The notes beneath the pieces were generated by a model. It saw nothing but the letters and a program-made list of their open reading frames with translations, ran no database searches and was not told the origin of the DNA. From contig NZ_RQER01000001.1 of assembly GCF_004770615.1 (NCBI RefSeq), forward strand, positions 186,001-250,000: a stretch of 64,000 nt of DNA, read 5' to 3'. Every line of letters starts with the position of its first letter. Positions within the stretch are counted from its first letter, which is position 1. The position numbers and the translations under genes are program-made. The DNA is from Leptospira langatensis. GTDB lineage: Bacteria; Spirochaetota; Leptospiria; Leptospirales; Leptospiraceae. Below, one piece after another: positions 36,761 through 45,848 of the stretch.

Positions 36761-38707
36761 TTGAAATCTGTTCAATGGATTTTCGTTCCAATCATAGTGG
36801 TAGCTGCGTCTTTGACGCTTCTCTATCCTAACTTCGCCGAAAGGGAATTGGAACTTGCAGTAAGAAAAGAATTTAAAGATCTACCGGAAGCGACCCGCAA
36901 AGAAGCTTTGGAAAGTTTTGCGGACCGTTGGAAAACAGATTATAACCCGAAAGGCGCTTGGTCCATTGAACCCGATCCCTCCGTTTTTCCGGACCAGGAT
37001 TTTTATCTCGTAAAAGGGAGATTCATCACTTCTGCAAAGATCAACCAGATCTCGCAAGAAAACCAAGATCTGATATTGGAACCTAAGAACAGGCTGAGAC
37101 CTACTTGGGTAGAGGATTTTATTTTCGGGGGAAGACCTCTTGCGATCAAGCTTGGCTTGGACTTGCAAGGTGGAATGAGAGTGGTCCTAAAAGGAGACTT
37201 TGAGGATTACACTTCCAAACTGAAGGATTCATACGTAAAAGAGATCGAAGAGCTTACTAAGAAGAAGGCCGATGCTTCTCTTGGCGAAAAAGAAAGAAAA
37301 GAAGCTTCCGATAAATTGAAAGAGATCGATGGTTATTTCGAACTCACTCCTAGCAGAAAACTCGCAGAGTTGGAAAAAGCGAAGCTCATCATTGATAACC
37401 GTCTTACCAACCAAAACTTGACGGAACCTCAGGTCCGTATCCAAAAGGACCAAGACTCGATCGAGGTTTCTTTGCCGGGGGTAAGTAACTCTTCTCAGAT
37501 CCTGGATATTATCCGTAATACGGAAACAGTTGAATACAGATTGAGAGAGCCTGGTCGCGATCCGAATAATCCGAATCTTAGAGGTCAGTACCAATCCCTG
37601 ATCGATGCCGAAGAAGGTAAACTTCTGGAGCAAGAAAAGAGAGAAGAGACTGAGATCGTCAAATTCCAGAACATAGTAAAACAAAAACTCGGAAAGGCAG
37701 AGCAGGACAAATTCCTGGAAGCCATGGAGAAGAAATACAATATCCCCGAGAAATATAAGCTTTATGTAAAATGGAATCGTTCTGCGAATCCTAAGGCTCC
37801 TCTTCTTCCTCGCGAGTTCGTGGTCTTGGAAAGAGCGATCGCTCTGGACGGAAAGGATATGCGAAACGCGAGAGAAAGCTATGACCAGAACAGGCTTTCG
37901 TATTACGTTTCCTTCTCCTTAACTTCTCAGGGAGCTGAGAAGTTCTTCGATATCACTTCGAAAAACGTAGGAAGACAACTCGCAATCGTATGGGGAGACA
38001 AGGTCATCTCCGATCCGGTGATCCGTACTCCGATCGCGGGCGGAAATGCTCAGATCGATGGGGAGTTCGGTCAAAAAGAAGCCACCGATCTCGCAAATGT
38101 GATCAGTGAGGGTGCGCTTCCGATCCCATTGAGCGTTTTGGAAATGAGATTTATCGGACCTACTCTCGGGATCGAATCCATTGAAGTGGGTTTGAAAGCG
38201 GTTCTTTTGGGATTCGCTCTCGTGATCGTTTTCATGCTGATCATCTATAGATTGTCCGGACTCGTTGCGGATATCGCTCTACTTGTGAACGTGATCGTTC
38301 TTATGGCGCTACTTTCTCTCATGGGATTCACTTTGACCCTGCCAGGATTTGCGGGGATCATCCTCACAGTCGGTATGGCTGTGGATGCGAACGTGATCAT
38401 CTATGAAAGGATCAAAGAGGAACTCATTGCAGGAAAACATGTATCCGCAGCGGTGGCTCAAGGTTTCGAGAACGCATTCTGGACCATTATGGACAGTAAC
38501 GTTACGACATTGATCTCAGGGATCCTAATGATCAAACTCGGGAACGGGCCGATCAAAGGATTCGCAATCACTCTTTGTTGGGGTATTATCACTTCCTTGT
38601 TCACCTCGCTTTTCTTGAGCAGAATGATCATGGATATCCTGGTAAACAAGTTGGGAGTTCGCAAACTCCAGATCGGATTCAAGAAACTGGAGTCCAAGAA
38701 TGTTTGA
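36761..38707 (+). CDS. secD: Protein translocase subunit SecD
   Basis: 648 residues. N-terminal membrane helix, long periplasmic P1 domain and a C-terminal bundle of five helices. The family motif GLDLQGGMRVVLKGD is near residues 133-147 and the second-half motif (GMAVDANVIIYERIKEEL) near 541-558 marks the RND-like helix 4. SecDF uses proton flow to pull secreted proteins into the periplasm. TTG start with AGGAG seven bases upstream. A coiled, Lys/Glu-rich stretch (150-190) lengthens the periplasmic part. Overlaps secF by eight bases. Confidence 0.96.
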   Translation: MKSVQWIFVPIIVVAASLTLLYPNFAERELELAVRKEFKDLPEATRKEALESFADRWKTDYNPKGAWSIEPDPSVFPDQDFYLVKGRFITSAKINQISQENQDLILEPKNRLRPTWVEDFIFGGRPLAIKLGLDLQGGMRVVLKGDFEDYTSKLKDSYVKEIEELTKKKADASLGEKERKEASDKLKEIDGYFELTPSRKLAELEKAKLIIDNRLTNQNLTEPQVRIQKDQDSIEVSLPGVSNSSQILDIIRNTETVEYRLREPGRDPNNPNLRGQYQSLIDAEEGKLLEQEKREETEIVKFQNIVKQKLGKAEQDKFLEAMEKKYNIPEKYKLYVKWNRSANPKAPLLPREFVVLERAIALDGKDMRNARESYDQNRLSYYVSFSLTSQGAEKFFDITSKNVGRQLAIVWGDKVISDPVIRTPIAGGNAQIDGEFGQKEATDLANVISEGALPIPLSVLEMRFIGPTLGIESIEVGLKAVLLGFALVIVFMLIIYRLSGLVADIALLVNVIVLMALLSLMGFTLTLPGFAGIILTVGMAVDANVIIYERIKEELIAGKHVSAAVAQGFENAFWTIMDSNVTTLISGILMIKLGNGPIKGFAITLCWGIITSLFTSLFLSRMIMDILVNKLGVRKLQIGFKKLESKNV

Positions 38708-39638
38708 TTTTATAAAATATAAATATATATCTATTACCTTTTCTACCATCCTGATCATAATCGGATTCGGGGTAACCTTCGGGAAATACGGCGGCTTCGC
38801 CACTTCTTTGGATTTCGATGGAGGACTACGTGCCGTTGTGGAATTTCCTGCAACAGTAGAACGTAAGAACCTAGAGGAATATTTCTCTTCCAAGAATTTG
38901 GAAGCGGTGCTTGTTCTCATGGACAAGGACAAGAACGATTATCAGATCGATATCGGTCTCGGTTCCGTGGACAGGATCAAAGAATTATACCTGGAGAGAA
39001 AGGGAAAGGATAACGTGGAAGCGAAACAAGCCTCCGCGATCGATGCGCTCATTGGGATCCTGCAAGAAGATTTCAAATTGGATAAGAAAGCGATCCTCTC
39101 TGCGAACCAAGTGGGTTCCGTGGTAGGCGCGGAGCTGACTTCTACAGGGATCTCTCTTTTAGGTCTGACACTTTTCTTTATCATGATCTATTTGAGCTTC
39201 CGATTCCAGTTCAAGTTTGCTTTGGGTGCGATCTTGGCTCTTATCCATGACTTAGTGATCACGATCGCATTTATCGGATTCTTTCAGATCAAACCGAGCG
39301 TTCCGATTATCGCGGCACTTCTTACCTTACTCGGATATTCCATCAACGATACCATTGTGGTATTCGATAGGATCCGTGAGAATGCCGGAAATTTGAGAGA
39401 TACATTCTCCCAAGTCATCAATATCTCTATCAACCAAACTCTGACCAGGACCTTCAATACTTCGGTTGCGACCCTGATCTCTGTAGTGGCGATCATTATC
39501 GGTGGAGCGGTAGAGCTGTATGATTTCGCCTATGTTCTTACCTTTGGTATTATACTCGGAACCTTCTCCTCGGTGTTCATTGCAGCACCTCTCGTAGATA
39601 TCTACGATGGTCTTTCTAAGAGGTTTAAACGCTCTTGA
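38700..39638 (+). CDS. secF: Protein translocase subunit SecF
   Basis: 312 residues, partner of SecD. Six membrane helices with a periplasmic loop after helix 1. Motifs: SLDFDGGLRAVVEFP near 36-50, TLLGYSINDTIVVFDRIREN near 213-232 (helix 4 with conserved D) and ISINQTLTRTFNTSVAT near 246-262. The ATG overlaps the end of secD, and its own end overlaps ribD by four bases. Confidence 0.96.
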   Translation: MFDFIKYKYISITFSTILIIIGFGVTFGKYGGFATSLDFDGGLRAVVEFPATVERKNLEEYFSSKNLEAVLVLMDKDKNDYQIDIGLGSVDRIKELYLERKGKDNVEAKQASAIDALIGILQEDFKLDKKAILSANQVGSVVGAELTSTGISLLGLTLFFIMIYLSFRFQFKFALGAILALIHDLVITIAFIGFFQIKPSVPIIAALLTLLGYSINDTIVVFDRIRENAGNLRDTFSQVINISINQTLTRTFNTSVATLISVVAIIIGGAVELYDFAYVLTFGIILGTFSSVFIAAPLVDIYDGLSKRFKRS

Positions 39639-41020
39639 GTTTCCCCCTCCCGGATGCTATTCGGGAGGAATTGCTTCGCCTGTCCTTTGTCTCCACTGGC
39701 TATTCCAGTCCGAATCCTCCCGTTGCCTGCGTTTTAGAAGACGCAAATACGGGAGAGATCCTAAGCAGTGCTTCCACACGGATCTACGGAGGCAATCATG
39801 CGGAAAGAGAAGCCTATCGCATTCTGAGAGAAAAATTCCCAACGGGAAAACTCGCCGATCACAATGCGTATGTTACCTTGGAGCCTTGTTCTCATTATGG
39901 AAAGACGCCACCTTGCATCGATCTGTTTGTAGAAGAAAGGCCCAAACGATTGGAGTATGGATGGAAGGATCCGAATCCTCTGGTTTCCGGGAATTCAGGT
40001 CTCTCTAAATTGGATTCGCTCGGGATACAAGTGATCCAAAATCCTGAGTTAGCCGAAATCGCATCTCATTTCCTGTTCGGATTCAAAACAAGGATAGAGA
40101 AGAAGAGACCGGCATTCCTACTCAAATCCTCTTTAAGCAAGGAAGGCTATTTTAGTTCCGGGACCGGTCTACGGGAAAAGATCTCTTCTTACGAAACCGA
40201 TTTTTTCTTGAGCATTCTCAGAGCTAAGGTAGATGCGATCCTAGTCGGACCAAAAACCGTGCAAGCGGATATACCAGGCTTGGACTTTAGGATTTCGGAA
40301 AGTTCTCTTTCGGATCTGGAAAATGTTCGGCCTGAACTTTTCGGATCGGAAAGATCAGGATTCCTTTTCGGAAATAGAAAGTCTCATCCTGCTGAATTGG
40401 GGAGTGAGAAGGTAGATTCTACTCGGATAGGAAGTGAAAAAGCAAAGTTCACTAGTTCCGATAATTTGCGGCGAAGTTTATTCGGATTCTCCGGTTTGCT
40501 CCAAGAGATCCTACAATATTCCACAGACAAGGAACTCTTTCGTATACATTTAGAAAACCAAAAGGATTACCAACCTCTCCGAGTCTTCTTCTTGCCGGAA
40601 GAAGATCAGGTTCCATCCTCCTTTCTAAAAAAACAGGAGGAGATCAACGCTCGGATCGGTAAACGACTCTGTGCCTTCTTCTTAAATAGTGATAGGAAAT
40701 ACAGCCAGGACTTCTTACTGAAATTAGAAGGGCTCTCCGAGTCTAAAGTTGTTTCCGTATCCTTCTCCGATTTTGGAGGCAAGGTTTTAGGGATCCTAGG
40801 GGATTGGGGGATCAATCTCGCGCTCATCGAAGGTGGAAACTTTTTATATAAAACTTTTTCTGCCTTGGTTTCAGAGGAAGATGCAATTTTGCAGACGCGT
40901 TCCGAAACGGTTTCCATTCCAAAAGGGATCTTGCCTGAATGGAAGGGAGAATTTTCCATGGACTGGAAAGCAGATCTGGGAGACCATTGGGAGGTTTGGA
41001 GATCATGTTCACAGGATTGA
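39635..41020 (+). CDS. ribD: Bifunctional riboflavin deaminase-reductase RibD (divergent reductase half)
   Basis: 461 residues, longer than the usual 360-380. The deaminase domain is clear: zinc motif NHAERE near 49-54 and [12 protein letters not shown] near 85-96. The C-terminal half opens like RibD reductase ([19 protein letters not shown], then [21 protein letters not shown]), but a repetitive insertion ([13 protein letters not shown] to NLRRSLFG, about 233-285) interrupts it and later motifs are weak apart from [16 protein letters not shown]. Reductase activity is therefore likely but less certain. TTG start overlaps the secF stop; 3' end overlaps ribE by 16 bases. Confidence 0.9.
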   Translation: MSFPLPDAIREELLRLSFVSTGYSSPNPPVACVLEDANTGEILSSASTRIYGGNHAEREAYRILREKFPTGKLADHNAYVTLEPCSHYGKTPPCIDLFVEERPKRLEYGWKDPNPLVSGNSGLSKLDSLGIQVIQNPELAEIASHFLFGFKTRIEKKRPAFLLKSSLSKEGYFSSGTGLREKISSYETDFFLSILRAKVDAILVGPKTVQADIPGLDFRISESSLSDLENVRPELFGSERSGFLFGNRKSHPAELGSEKVDSTRIGSEKAKFTSSDNLRRSLFGFSGLLQEILQYSTDKELFRIHLENQKDYQPLRVFFLPEEDQVPSSFLKKQEEINARIGKRLCAFFLNSDRKYSQDFLLKLEGLSESKVVSVSFSDFGGKVLGILGDWGINLALIEGGNFLYKTFSALVSEEDAILQTRSETVSIPKGILPEWKGEFSMDWKADLGDHWEVWRSCSQD

Positions 41021-41610
41021 TAGAGACCACCGGAAAGATCGAATTCATACAAGATACGGGAGACGGTAAGATCTTCTCGGTCTCCACACAATGGAAGGAT
41101 CCGGATCTGAAAAACGGGGACTCCATCTCGGTAAATGGAGCCTGTCATACGGTAACTTCTTTCCAGGATTCCGGAAATACATTCGAATTCTATTCTTCTT
41201 ATAAAACTTTAGAACTTACTAATTTTGGAAATTTTAATATAGGGACCAAGATCAATCTGGAAAGATCGGTACAACCTCATACCAGAATGGGCGGTCATTT
41301 TGTGACCGGGCATGTGGACCTGACCGGAGAGATCCTTCTTGCGGAGGATAAGGACGGAGGAAATGTGAGAAGGTTCCTGATCTCTCACGATCCTTCCTTT
41401 ACGAAATACTTTGCAGTGAGAGGGTCCGTGACCGTGGACGGGATCTCCTTGACCATAGTGGACTCTAAACCAGGCGAGTTTGAGCTAGTTTTGATCCCGG
41501 AAACACTGAATGTGACCAATGCCGCGGAAGCTTGGAAGGTAGGAGCCAGGGTAAATCTAGAAGTGGATCTGATCGCCAGATACTTGGAGCAGATCTCTAA
41601 ATTCTCCTGA
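41005..41610 (+). CDS. ribE: Riboflavin synthase alpha subunit
   Basis: 201 residues from ATG 41005 ([13 protein letters not shown]), which is preceded by GGAGG and matches the universal MFTGLIE start. Two lumazine-binding repeats are visible, the first with [16 protein letters not shown], the second with [13 protein letters not shown] and [13 protein letters not shown]. It converts two lumazine molecules to riboflavin. No ribH gene is in this window, so that step is encoded elsewhere. Confidence 0.95.
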   Translation: MFTGLIETTGKIEFIQDTGDGKIFSVSTQWKDPDLKNGDSISVNGACHTVTSFQDSGNTFEFYSSYKTLELTNFGNFNIGTKINLERSVQPHTRMGGHFVTGHVDLTGEILLAEDKDGGNVRRFLISHDPSFTKYFAVRGSVTVDGISLTIVDSKPGEFELVLIPETLNVTNAAEAWKVGARVNLEVDLIARYLEQISKFS

Positions 41611-41729
41611 TCCGGACCCTGAATTCCATTCTCGTCCAATTTTTTTGATTTTCCTTCCTTAAAACGAGTCGATCGTTCTGTTTCAATTGCCTCTGTTTGC
41701 GGAAGAGCGAGGGTCTTGGTTCGTATTCC

Positions 41730-41781
41730 CAACTATAGCCTAAAGTATAGGGTTGCACTTTTCGTAATTTTACGGAATTAT
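41730..41781 (+). promoter_or_regulatory. ribBA promoter with overlapping inverted repeats
   Basis: TTGCAC (41753-41758), a 17-base spacer and AATTAT (41776-41781). An inverted repeat CAACTATA (41730-41737) with TATAGGGTTG (41746-41755) runs into the -35 box, and CGTAA/TTACG (41763-41774) lies in the spacer. No FMN riboswitch signature is found in the 209-bp region. Confidence 0.5.
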
Positions 41782-41819
41782 GAATGGTAAAAAACCAGTC
41801 AAAGAAATGAGGTGGAATC

Positions 41820-43025
41820 ATGATCGGCTCCATTGAACAGGCAATCGAAGACATAAAAGCAGGAAAAATGATCATTCTCGTGGATTCTGAAGACCGAGAG
41901 AATGAAGGTGACTTGGTTTGTGCGGCCCAATTCACCGATAAGGAAAAAGTCAATTTCATGGCCTCCTTCGGTAGAGGTCTGATCTGTGTGCCTATGGAAG
42001 GGGAAAGGCTTCGCCAACTGGGCGTTCACAGAATGGTGGACGATATTAGTTTGGGAGACAAGCACGGAACCGCTTTCACTGTTTCCGTAGACGCGAAAGA
42101 AGGAACTACTACAGGGATCTCCGCTCAGGATAGAGCCACTACGATCCAAGTCCTACTCGATCCTAAAAGTACATCTCATGATCTAGTAAAACCGGGGCAT
42201 TTATTTCCTTTGCAGGCTGTTTCCGGCGGAGTGCTTAGGAGAGCGGGACATACGGAAGCTTCCGTAGACCTTTCTAAACTTGCAGGACTTTATCCTGCGG
42301 CAGTCATCTGCGAGATCATGAACGACGACGGGACCATGGCTAGACTTCCCGATCTGGAAAAGTTCGCAGAGAAACATAAACTGAATATTTATACGATAGA
42401 AGATCTGATCCGCTACAGAAGGAAGAAAGAGAATCTCATTCATCTAGAAGTGGAGACTAGGCTTCCTACCGAGTACGGGGACTTTACGGTCCGTGCCTAT
42501 TCTACTATCATCGACGATAAGGTGCATGTTGCCTTGGTCAAGGGCAAGATCGACAAGGATGAACCAGTCATGGTCCGCGTGCACTCCGAGTGTTTTACCG
42601 GGGATATTTTCGGAAGCGGACGTTGCGACTGCGGTCCTCAACTCCACTCCGCACTTTCCATGATCGCTCAGGAAGGGAAGGGCATCCTTCTCTATATGAG
42701 ACAGGAAGGAAGAGGCATAGGTCTGATTAATAAACTCAAGGCTTACAATATGCAAGACGAGGGTTTAGATACTGTAGAGGCCAACGAGAAACTGGGATTT
42801 GCTCCCGATCTAAGAGAATACGGAGTGGGTGCTCAGATCCTGAAGGATATAGGAGTGGGCAAGATGAAACTACTCACGAACAATCCTCGCAAGATCGTCG
42901 GATTAGAAGGTTACGGATTGGAAGTAACCGATCGGGTCCCGATAGAGATCATGCCTACCGGTCACAATCACCATTATCTTTTCACCAAGAAAATGAGAAT
43001 GGGACATCTGCTCGGGCTAAACTAA
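41820..43025 (+). CDS. ribBA: Bifunctional DHBP synthase / GTP cyclohydrolase II
   Basis: 401 residues. N-terminal RibB domain (1-200) makes 3,4-dihydroxybutanone 4-phosphate: [16 protein letters not shown] near 23-38 and [14 protein letters not shown] near 143-156. C-terminal RibA domain hydrolyses GTP: zinc cysteines in [20 protein letters not shown] near 254-273 and [16 protein letters not shown] near 290-305. Both active sites look complete. ATG 41820 has GAGGTGG seven bases upstream. It has its own promoter although it follows ribD-ribE. Its last four bases overlap the end of pdxH on the other strand. Confidence 0.96.
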   Translation: MIGSIEQAIEDIKAGKMIILVDSEDRENEGDLVCAAQFTDKEKVNFMASFGRGLICVPMEGERLRQLGVHRMVDDISLGDKHGTAFTVSVDAKEGTTTGISAQDRATTIQVLLDPKSTSHDLVKPGHLFPLQAVSGGVLRRAGHTEASVDLSKLAGLYPAAVICEIMNDDGTMARLPDLEKFAEKHKLNIYTIEDLIRYRRKKENLIHLEVETRLPTEYGDFTVRAYSTIIDDKVHVALVKGKIDKDEPVMVRVHSECFTGDIFGSGRCDCGPQLHSALSMIAQEGKGILLYMRQEGRGIGLINKLKAYNMQDEGLDTVEANEKLGFAPDLREYGVGAQILKDIGVGKMKLLTNNPRKIVGLEGYGLEVTDRVPIEIMPTGHNHHYLFTKKMRMGHLLGLN

Positions 43026-43663
43026 GGCTGTAGTCTTTTTCGGATCCAAGTCCCGCCTTCCTTTCGGAATAAGATCCGATCGTGGAGGCGGCTCCTTCTT
43101 CCCTGCCAAAATTCTATTTCAGAAGGTTCTAATATATATCCTCCCCATTCGGAAGGAAGCGGAACCGATTTGCCTTCGTATTTCGATCTTAGCTCGGCAA
43201 ATTTCTTTTCTAAGACGGATCTGTCCGAAACTTCTTGGCTTTGGTCCGAGGCCAAGGCCCCGATCTGGCTATCGAAAGGGCGGGAATGAAAATAGGTTTC
43301 GGAAGTCTCTTTGGAAACTTTGGAAACTTTTCCTCGGATACGAACCTGTCTTTCTAACTCGATCCAAAAGAAGACGAGGCAGGCATTCGGGTTCTTTGCG
43401 AGTTCCTTTCCTTTCCTGCTGGAATAATTGGTATAGAATTGGAAGCCACCGTTCTCTATTCCTTTCAAGAGAACGATCCTTGCATCCGGAAATCCGTCCT
43501 CGGTGACTGTGGCTAAAGTCATGGCAGTAGGTTCGGCTACTTGGGATTCTATTGCTTGGTCGAACCATTTCTGGAAAAACTCCAAGGGAGAAGAGTCTAT
43601 GTCCTTCTCATCCAATGACGCCTTGCTATATTCGTTACGGATGTCCGCGATCTGTTTCTGCAT
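43022..43663 (-). CDS. pdxH: Pyridoxine/pyridoxamine 5'-phosphate oxidase
   Basis: 213 residues, normal length. FMN enzyme forming pyridoxal 5'-phosphate. Signature blocks: [21 protein letters not shown] near 48-68, [13 protein letters not shown] near 75-87 and the C-terminal [16 protein letters not shown] near 183-198. It is third in a tight minus-strand cluster after an aminotransferase and pilD; the aminotransferase needs the PLP that PdxH makes. Both pdxH (FMN) and the facing rib genes concern flavin supply or use. Confidence 0.95.
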   Translation of the reverse strand: MQKQIADIRNEYSKASLDEKDIDSSPLEFFQKWFDQAIESQVAEPTAMTLATVTEDGFPDARIVLLKGIENGGFQFYTNYSSRKGKELAKNPNACLVFFWIELERQVRIRGKVSKVSKETSETYFHSRPFDSQIGALASDQSQEVSDRSVLEKKFAELRSKYEGKSVPLPSEWGGYILEPSEIEFWQGRRSRLHDRILFRKEGGTWIRKRLQP

Positions 43664-43667
43664 TCTC

Positions 43668-44513
43668 TTATAGAATGAGATTTGCCCAATGGGGAAGTAA
43701 ACCCGAATTTGCGATCATTCTGGCAAGAATTGTCAATGCCAGGCTGAGAGAGAAATAGACTCCCATCGGGATGGGAACTCCGCGAAGGCTTTCTCCCTTC
43801 TTTCGTTTCAGATAGGTTACTGCAAGTGCGATCGCATAAGATGCGTTCAAGAAGAAGATCCACCAAGGATGCCCGCTCAAGAATGCGAATGCGGGAGCAA
43901 AGATCGCATCTGCGAATCCCATTCCACTCGGAAAAATGAAATGGGTAAGAAAGAATGCGCCCAGAAAGCATCCAAGCACGATCCAATCGGCCTTGTCTGG
44001 AAGAGAATGGAATATTAGAAAATTTGTAAGTATTCCGAAGAATAGTATAAAGGGAAGGTTCTCGTAATCCAAAGAGAATTTTTGGGAATCGGTGCTTGCG
44101 GATACAAGAAGATGACCACAAAGAGCTACGAAGGCCAAGGATCCTAGGAAATTTCCGGACAGGAAAAAGGAGATCATGAATAAGAATCCGAACCCTGCCT
44201 CGCAGAGAGAATATAATGGATTGATTTCCGCTCCGCAGACCTTGCATTTTTTCCCTGCCAGCCAATAACCGAACACAGGAACTAAGGCCATACCTCCGAT
44301 CCTAGACCCGCAAGATTCGCAAGAAGAAGGCTCCAAAAGTATCCTTTTGAACCTGGCAAGCCTGGTTCCTTGCTTTCTTTCCCGACCATAATAGAAGCGT
44401 AATATTCTATATGCGAGAGTAGAATAGAAACTCCCGAAGGAAATAGAGATCAAAAATCCCGCAAGCCAGATCAAGGGGAGAAGGCCAGGGACCTCCGAAA
44501 GTGATCCTACCAA
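43668..44513 (-). CDS. Type IV prepilin peptidase (PilD-like, A24)
   Basis: 281 residues with about seven membrane helices. The cytoplasmic loop has two zinc-binding pairs (CESCGSRIG and CKVCGAEINPLYSLCE), as in PilD. The first catalytic Asp can be placed in STDSQKFSLDYENL and the second in GMGFADAIF, where most relatives have GMGD; the spacing thus differs by two residues. It would cleave and perhaps methylate type IV pilin or pseudopilin leaders. Four bases separate it from pdxH and seven from the aminotransferase. Confidence 0.82.
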   Translation of the reverse strand: MVGSLSEVPGLLPLIWLAGFLISISFGSFYSTLAYRILRFYYGRERKQGTRLARFKRILLEPSSCESCGSRIGGMALVPVFGYWLAGKKCKVCGAEINPLYSLCEAGFGFLFMISFFLSGNFLGSLAFVALCGHLLVSASTDSQKFSLDYENLPFILFFGILTNFLIFHSLPDKADWIVLGCFLGAFFLTHFIFPSGMGFADAIFAPAFAFLSGHPWWIFFLNASYAIALAVTYLKRKKGESLRGVPIPMGVYFSLSLALTILARMIANSGLLPHWANLIL

Positions 44514-44520
44514 GAGACCT

Positions 44521-45639
44521 CTAAGAAGCAGCCAGTTCTTTTAGGGCCTGGACACCTCGTTTCAGATTTTCCCATTCGGATGCGAAACTGATACGAATGT
44601 ATTCCTTGGAATCGGTAAATATATAACCGGGAACTAAGATCAGACCTTTTTCCTTCACCGCTCTCACAATGAAATCGTCGTCCTTCTCCTTGATCTTCAG
44701 GAAGAAGTAGAAGGCGCCTCCACTTTTCTTAAGTTCGTAATGATCCTTTAGATTTTCGTAAACGAAATCCCGTTTTTCCTTATAGTCGTCTATATACGGT
44801 TGCATGTCGGTCTTCAGGGCTTCGATCCCCATCCATTGGGTCACAGATGGAGCACAAACCAGGGTATACTGCTGCAGGGTAGTTAAAGCTTTTATAATAG
44901 GAGCCGGAGCGAGTATGGACGCTAATCGAAGTCCGGTCATACTGTAGGTCTTGGAGAATCCCGACAAAGTGATCGCCCTCTCATAAAAGGAACCTACGGA
45001 CAAGAAGGACTTATCGTAGTCGAATTTCTCGTAGATCTCGTCGGAGATCAAATAGGCTCCCGTTTTTTCCGCCAGTTCCGCAAGCGCTGCGAGTTGGTCT
45101 TTCTTTAGAACGGTTCCCGTAGGATTGGAAGGAGTGGAGAAGATAATGATCTTTAGCTTCTTATCCTTAAAGCGATCCAGGTCTGAGGGCTGAAAATCTT
45201 CGGAGACAGTATGCATTTTTCCGCCGTAGATCTTGATATACGCGGGATACATGAGGAAGTAAGGGCTGACTACGAGACATTCGTCCCCTTCATCCAGAAG
45301 GGAGTTGAACAGAAGAAGAAATGCGGAACTGATCCCCGAAGTAACAAGGATCCTGTCTGCACTTGCATATTGGATCTGATTTTCATTCTTGTATTTTTGA
45401 GCTAGAGCTTCCTTTAGTTCCGGAATTCCTGCAGTTAATGTATACGCAGTCTTTCCGTCTCGGAGCGCCTTTGCTCCCGCTTCTATGATATTTGGAGGAC
45501 AAGGAAAATGGGGCTGGCCTATGGAAAGATTGATCGGGTCCTTTAAGGTCCCTGCTAATTCGAAAGCTTTTCGGATCGCGGAGGAATCCAGTCCTTGGAT
45601 CCTTTGTGCGAGAACATAGTCGAGTGTGCTTTGGCTCAT
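44521..45639 (-). CDS. Class I/II pyridoxal-phosphate aminotransferase
   Basis: 372 residues, aspartate-aminotransferase fold type I. Visible PLP-binding features are NLSIGQPHF near 37-45, FSTPSNPTGTVL near 167-178, SDEIYEKFDY near 199-208 and the Schiff-base lysine in SGFSKTYSMTGLRLA near 226-240. Substrate amino acid cannot be told; related enzymes act on aspartate, aromatic or branched amino acids. First gene of the minus-strand cluster with pilD and pdxH, divergent from the midasin-like gene across 209 bp. Confidence 0.88.
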   Translation of the reverse strand: MSQSTLDYVLAQRIQGLDSSAIRKAFELAGTLKDPINLSIGQPHFPCPPNIIEAGAKALRDGKTAYTLTAGIPELKEALAQKYKNENQIQYASADRILVTSGISSAFLLLFNSLLDEGDECLVVSPYFLMYPAYIKIYGGKMHTVSEDFQPSDLDRFKDKKLKIIIFSTPSNPTGTVLKKDQLAALAELAEKTGAYLISDEIYEKFDYDKSFLSVGSFYERAITLSGFSKTYSMTGLRLASILAPAPIIKALTTLQQYTLVCAPSVTQWMGIEALKTDMQPYIDDYKEKRDFVYENLKDHYELKKSGGAFYFFLKIKEKDDDFIVRAVKEKGLILVPGYIFTDSKEYIRISFASEWENLKRGVQALKELAAS

Positions 45640-45848
45640 AATAATACGCTAATGCGAAGGCCTTATGCGGAACAAACGTAAAATGGTCCTTTGGTAGAGA
45701 AATTTTGTCCCAAAAGTTCGCATAGAACGGGAAGGAAAAAGGAACATCCAAATTTTCTTTTTTCCGAAGGTTGGAATTGCAAACTATTAGTTGGAGATCC
45801 TACTGAATTCCGATTGCATCTTCGTATTCTATTTCGGATCTTGGGGTC

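Noticed and set aside
41611..41819. FMN riboswitch upstream of ribBA
   Set aside because: I looked for the conserved AGGG-GAAAUUCC-type and CCGAC-type segments and found none; only promoter and short inverted repeats.
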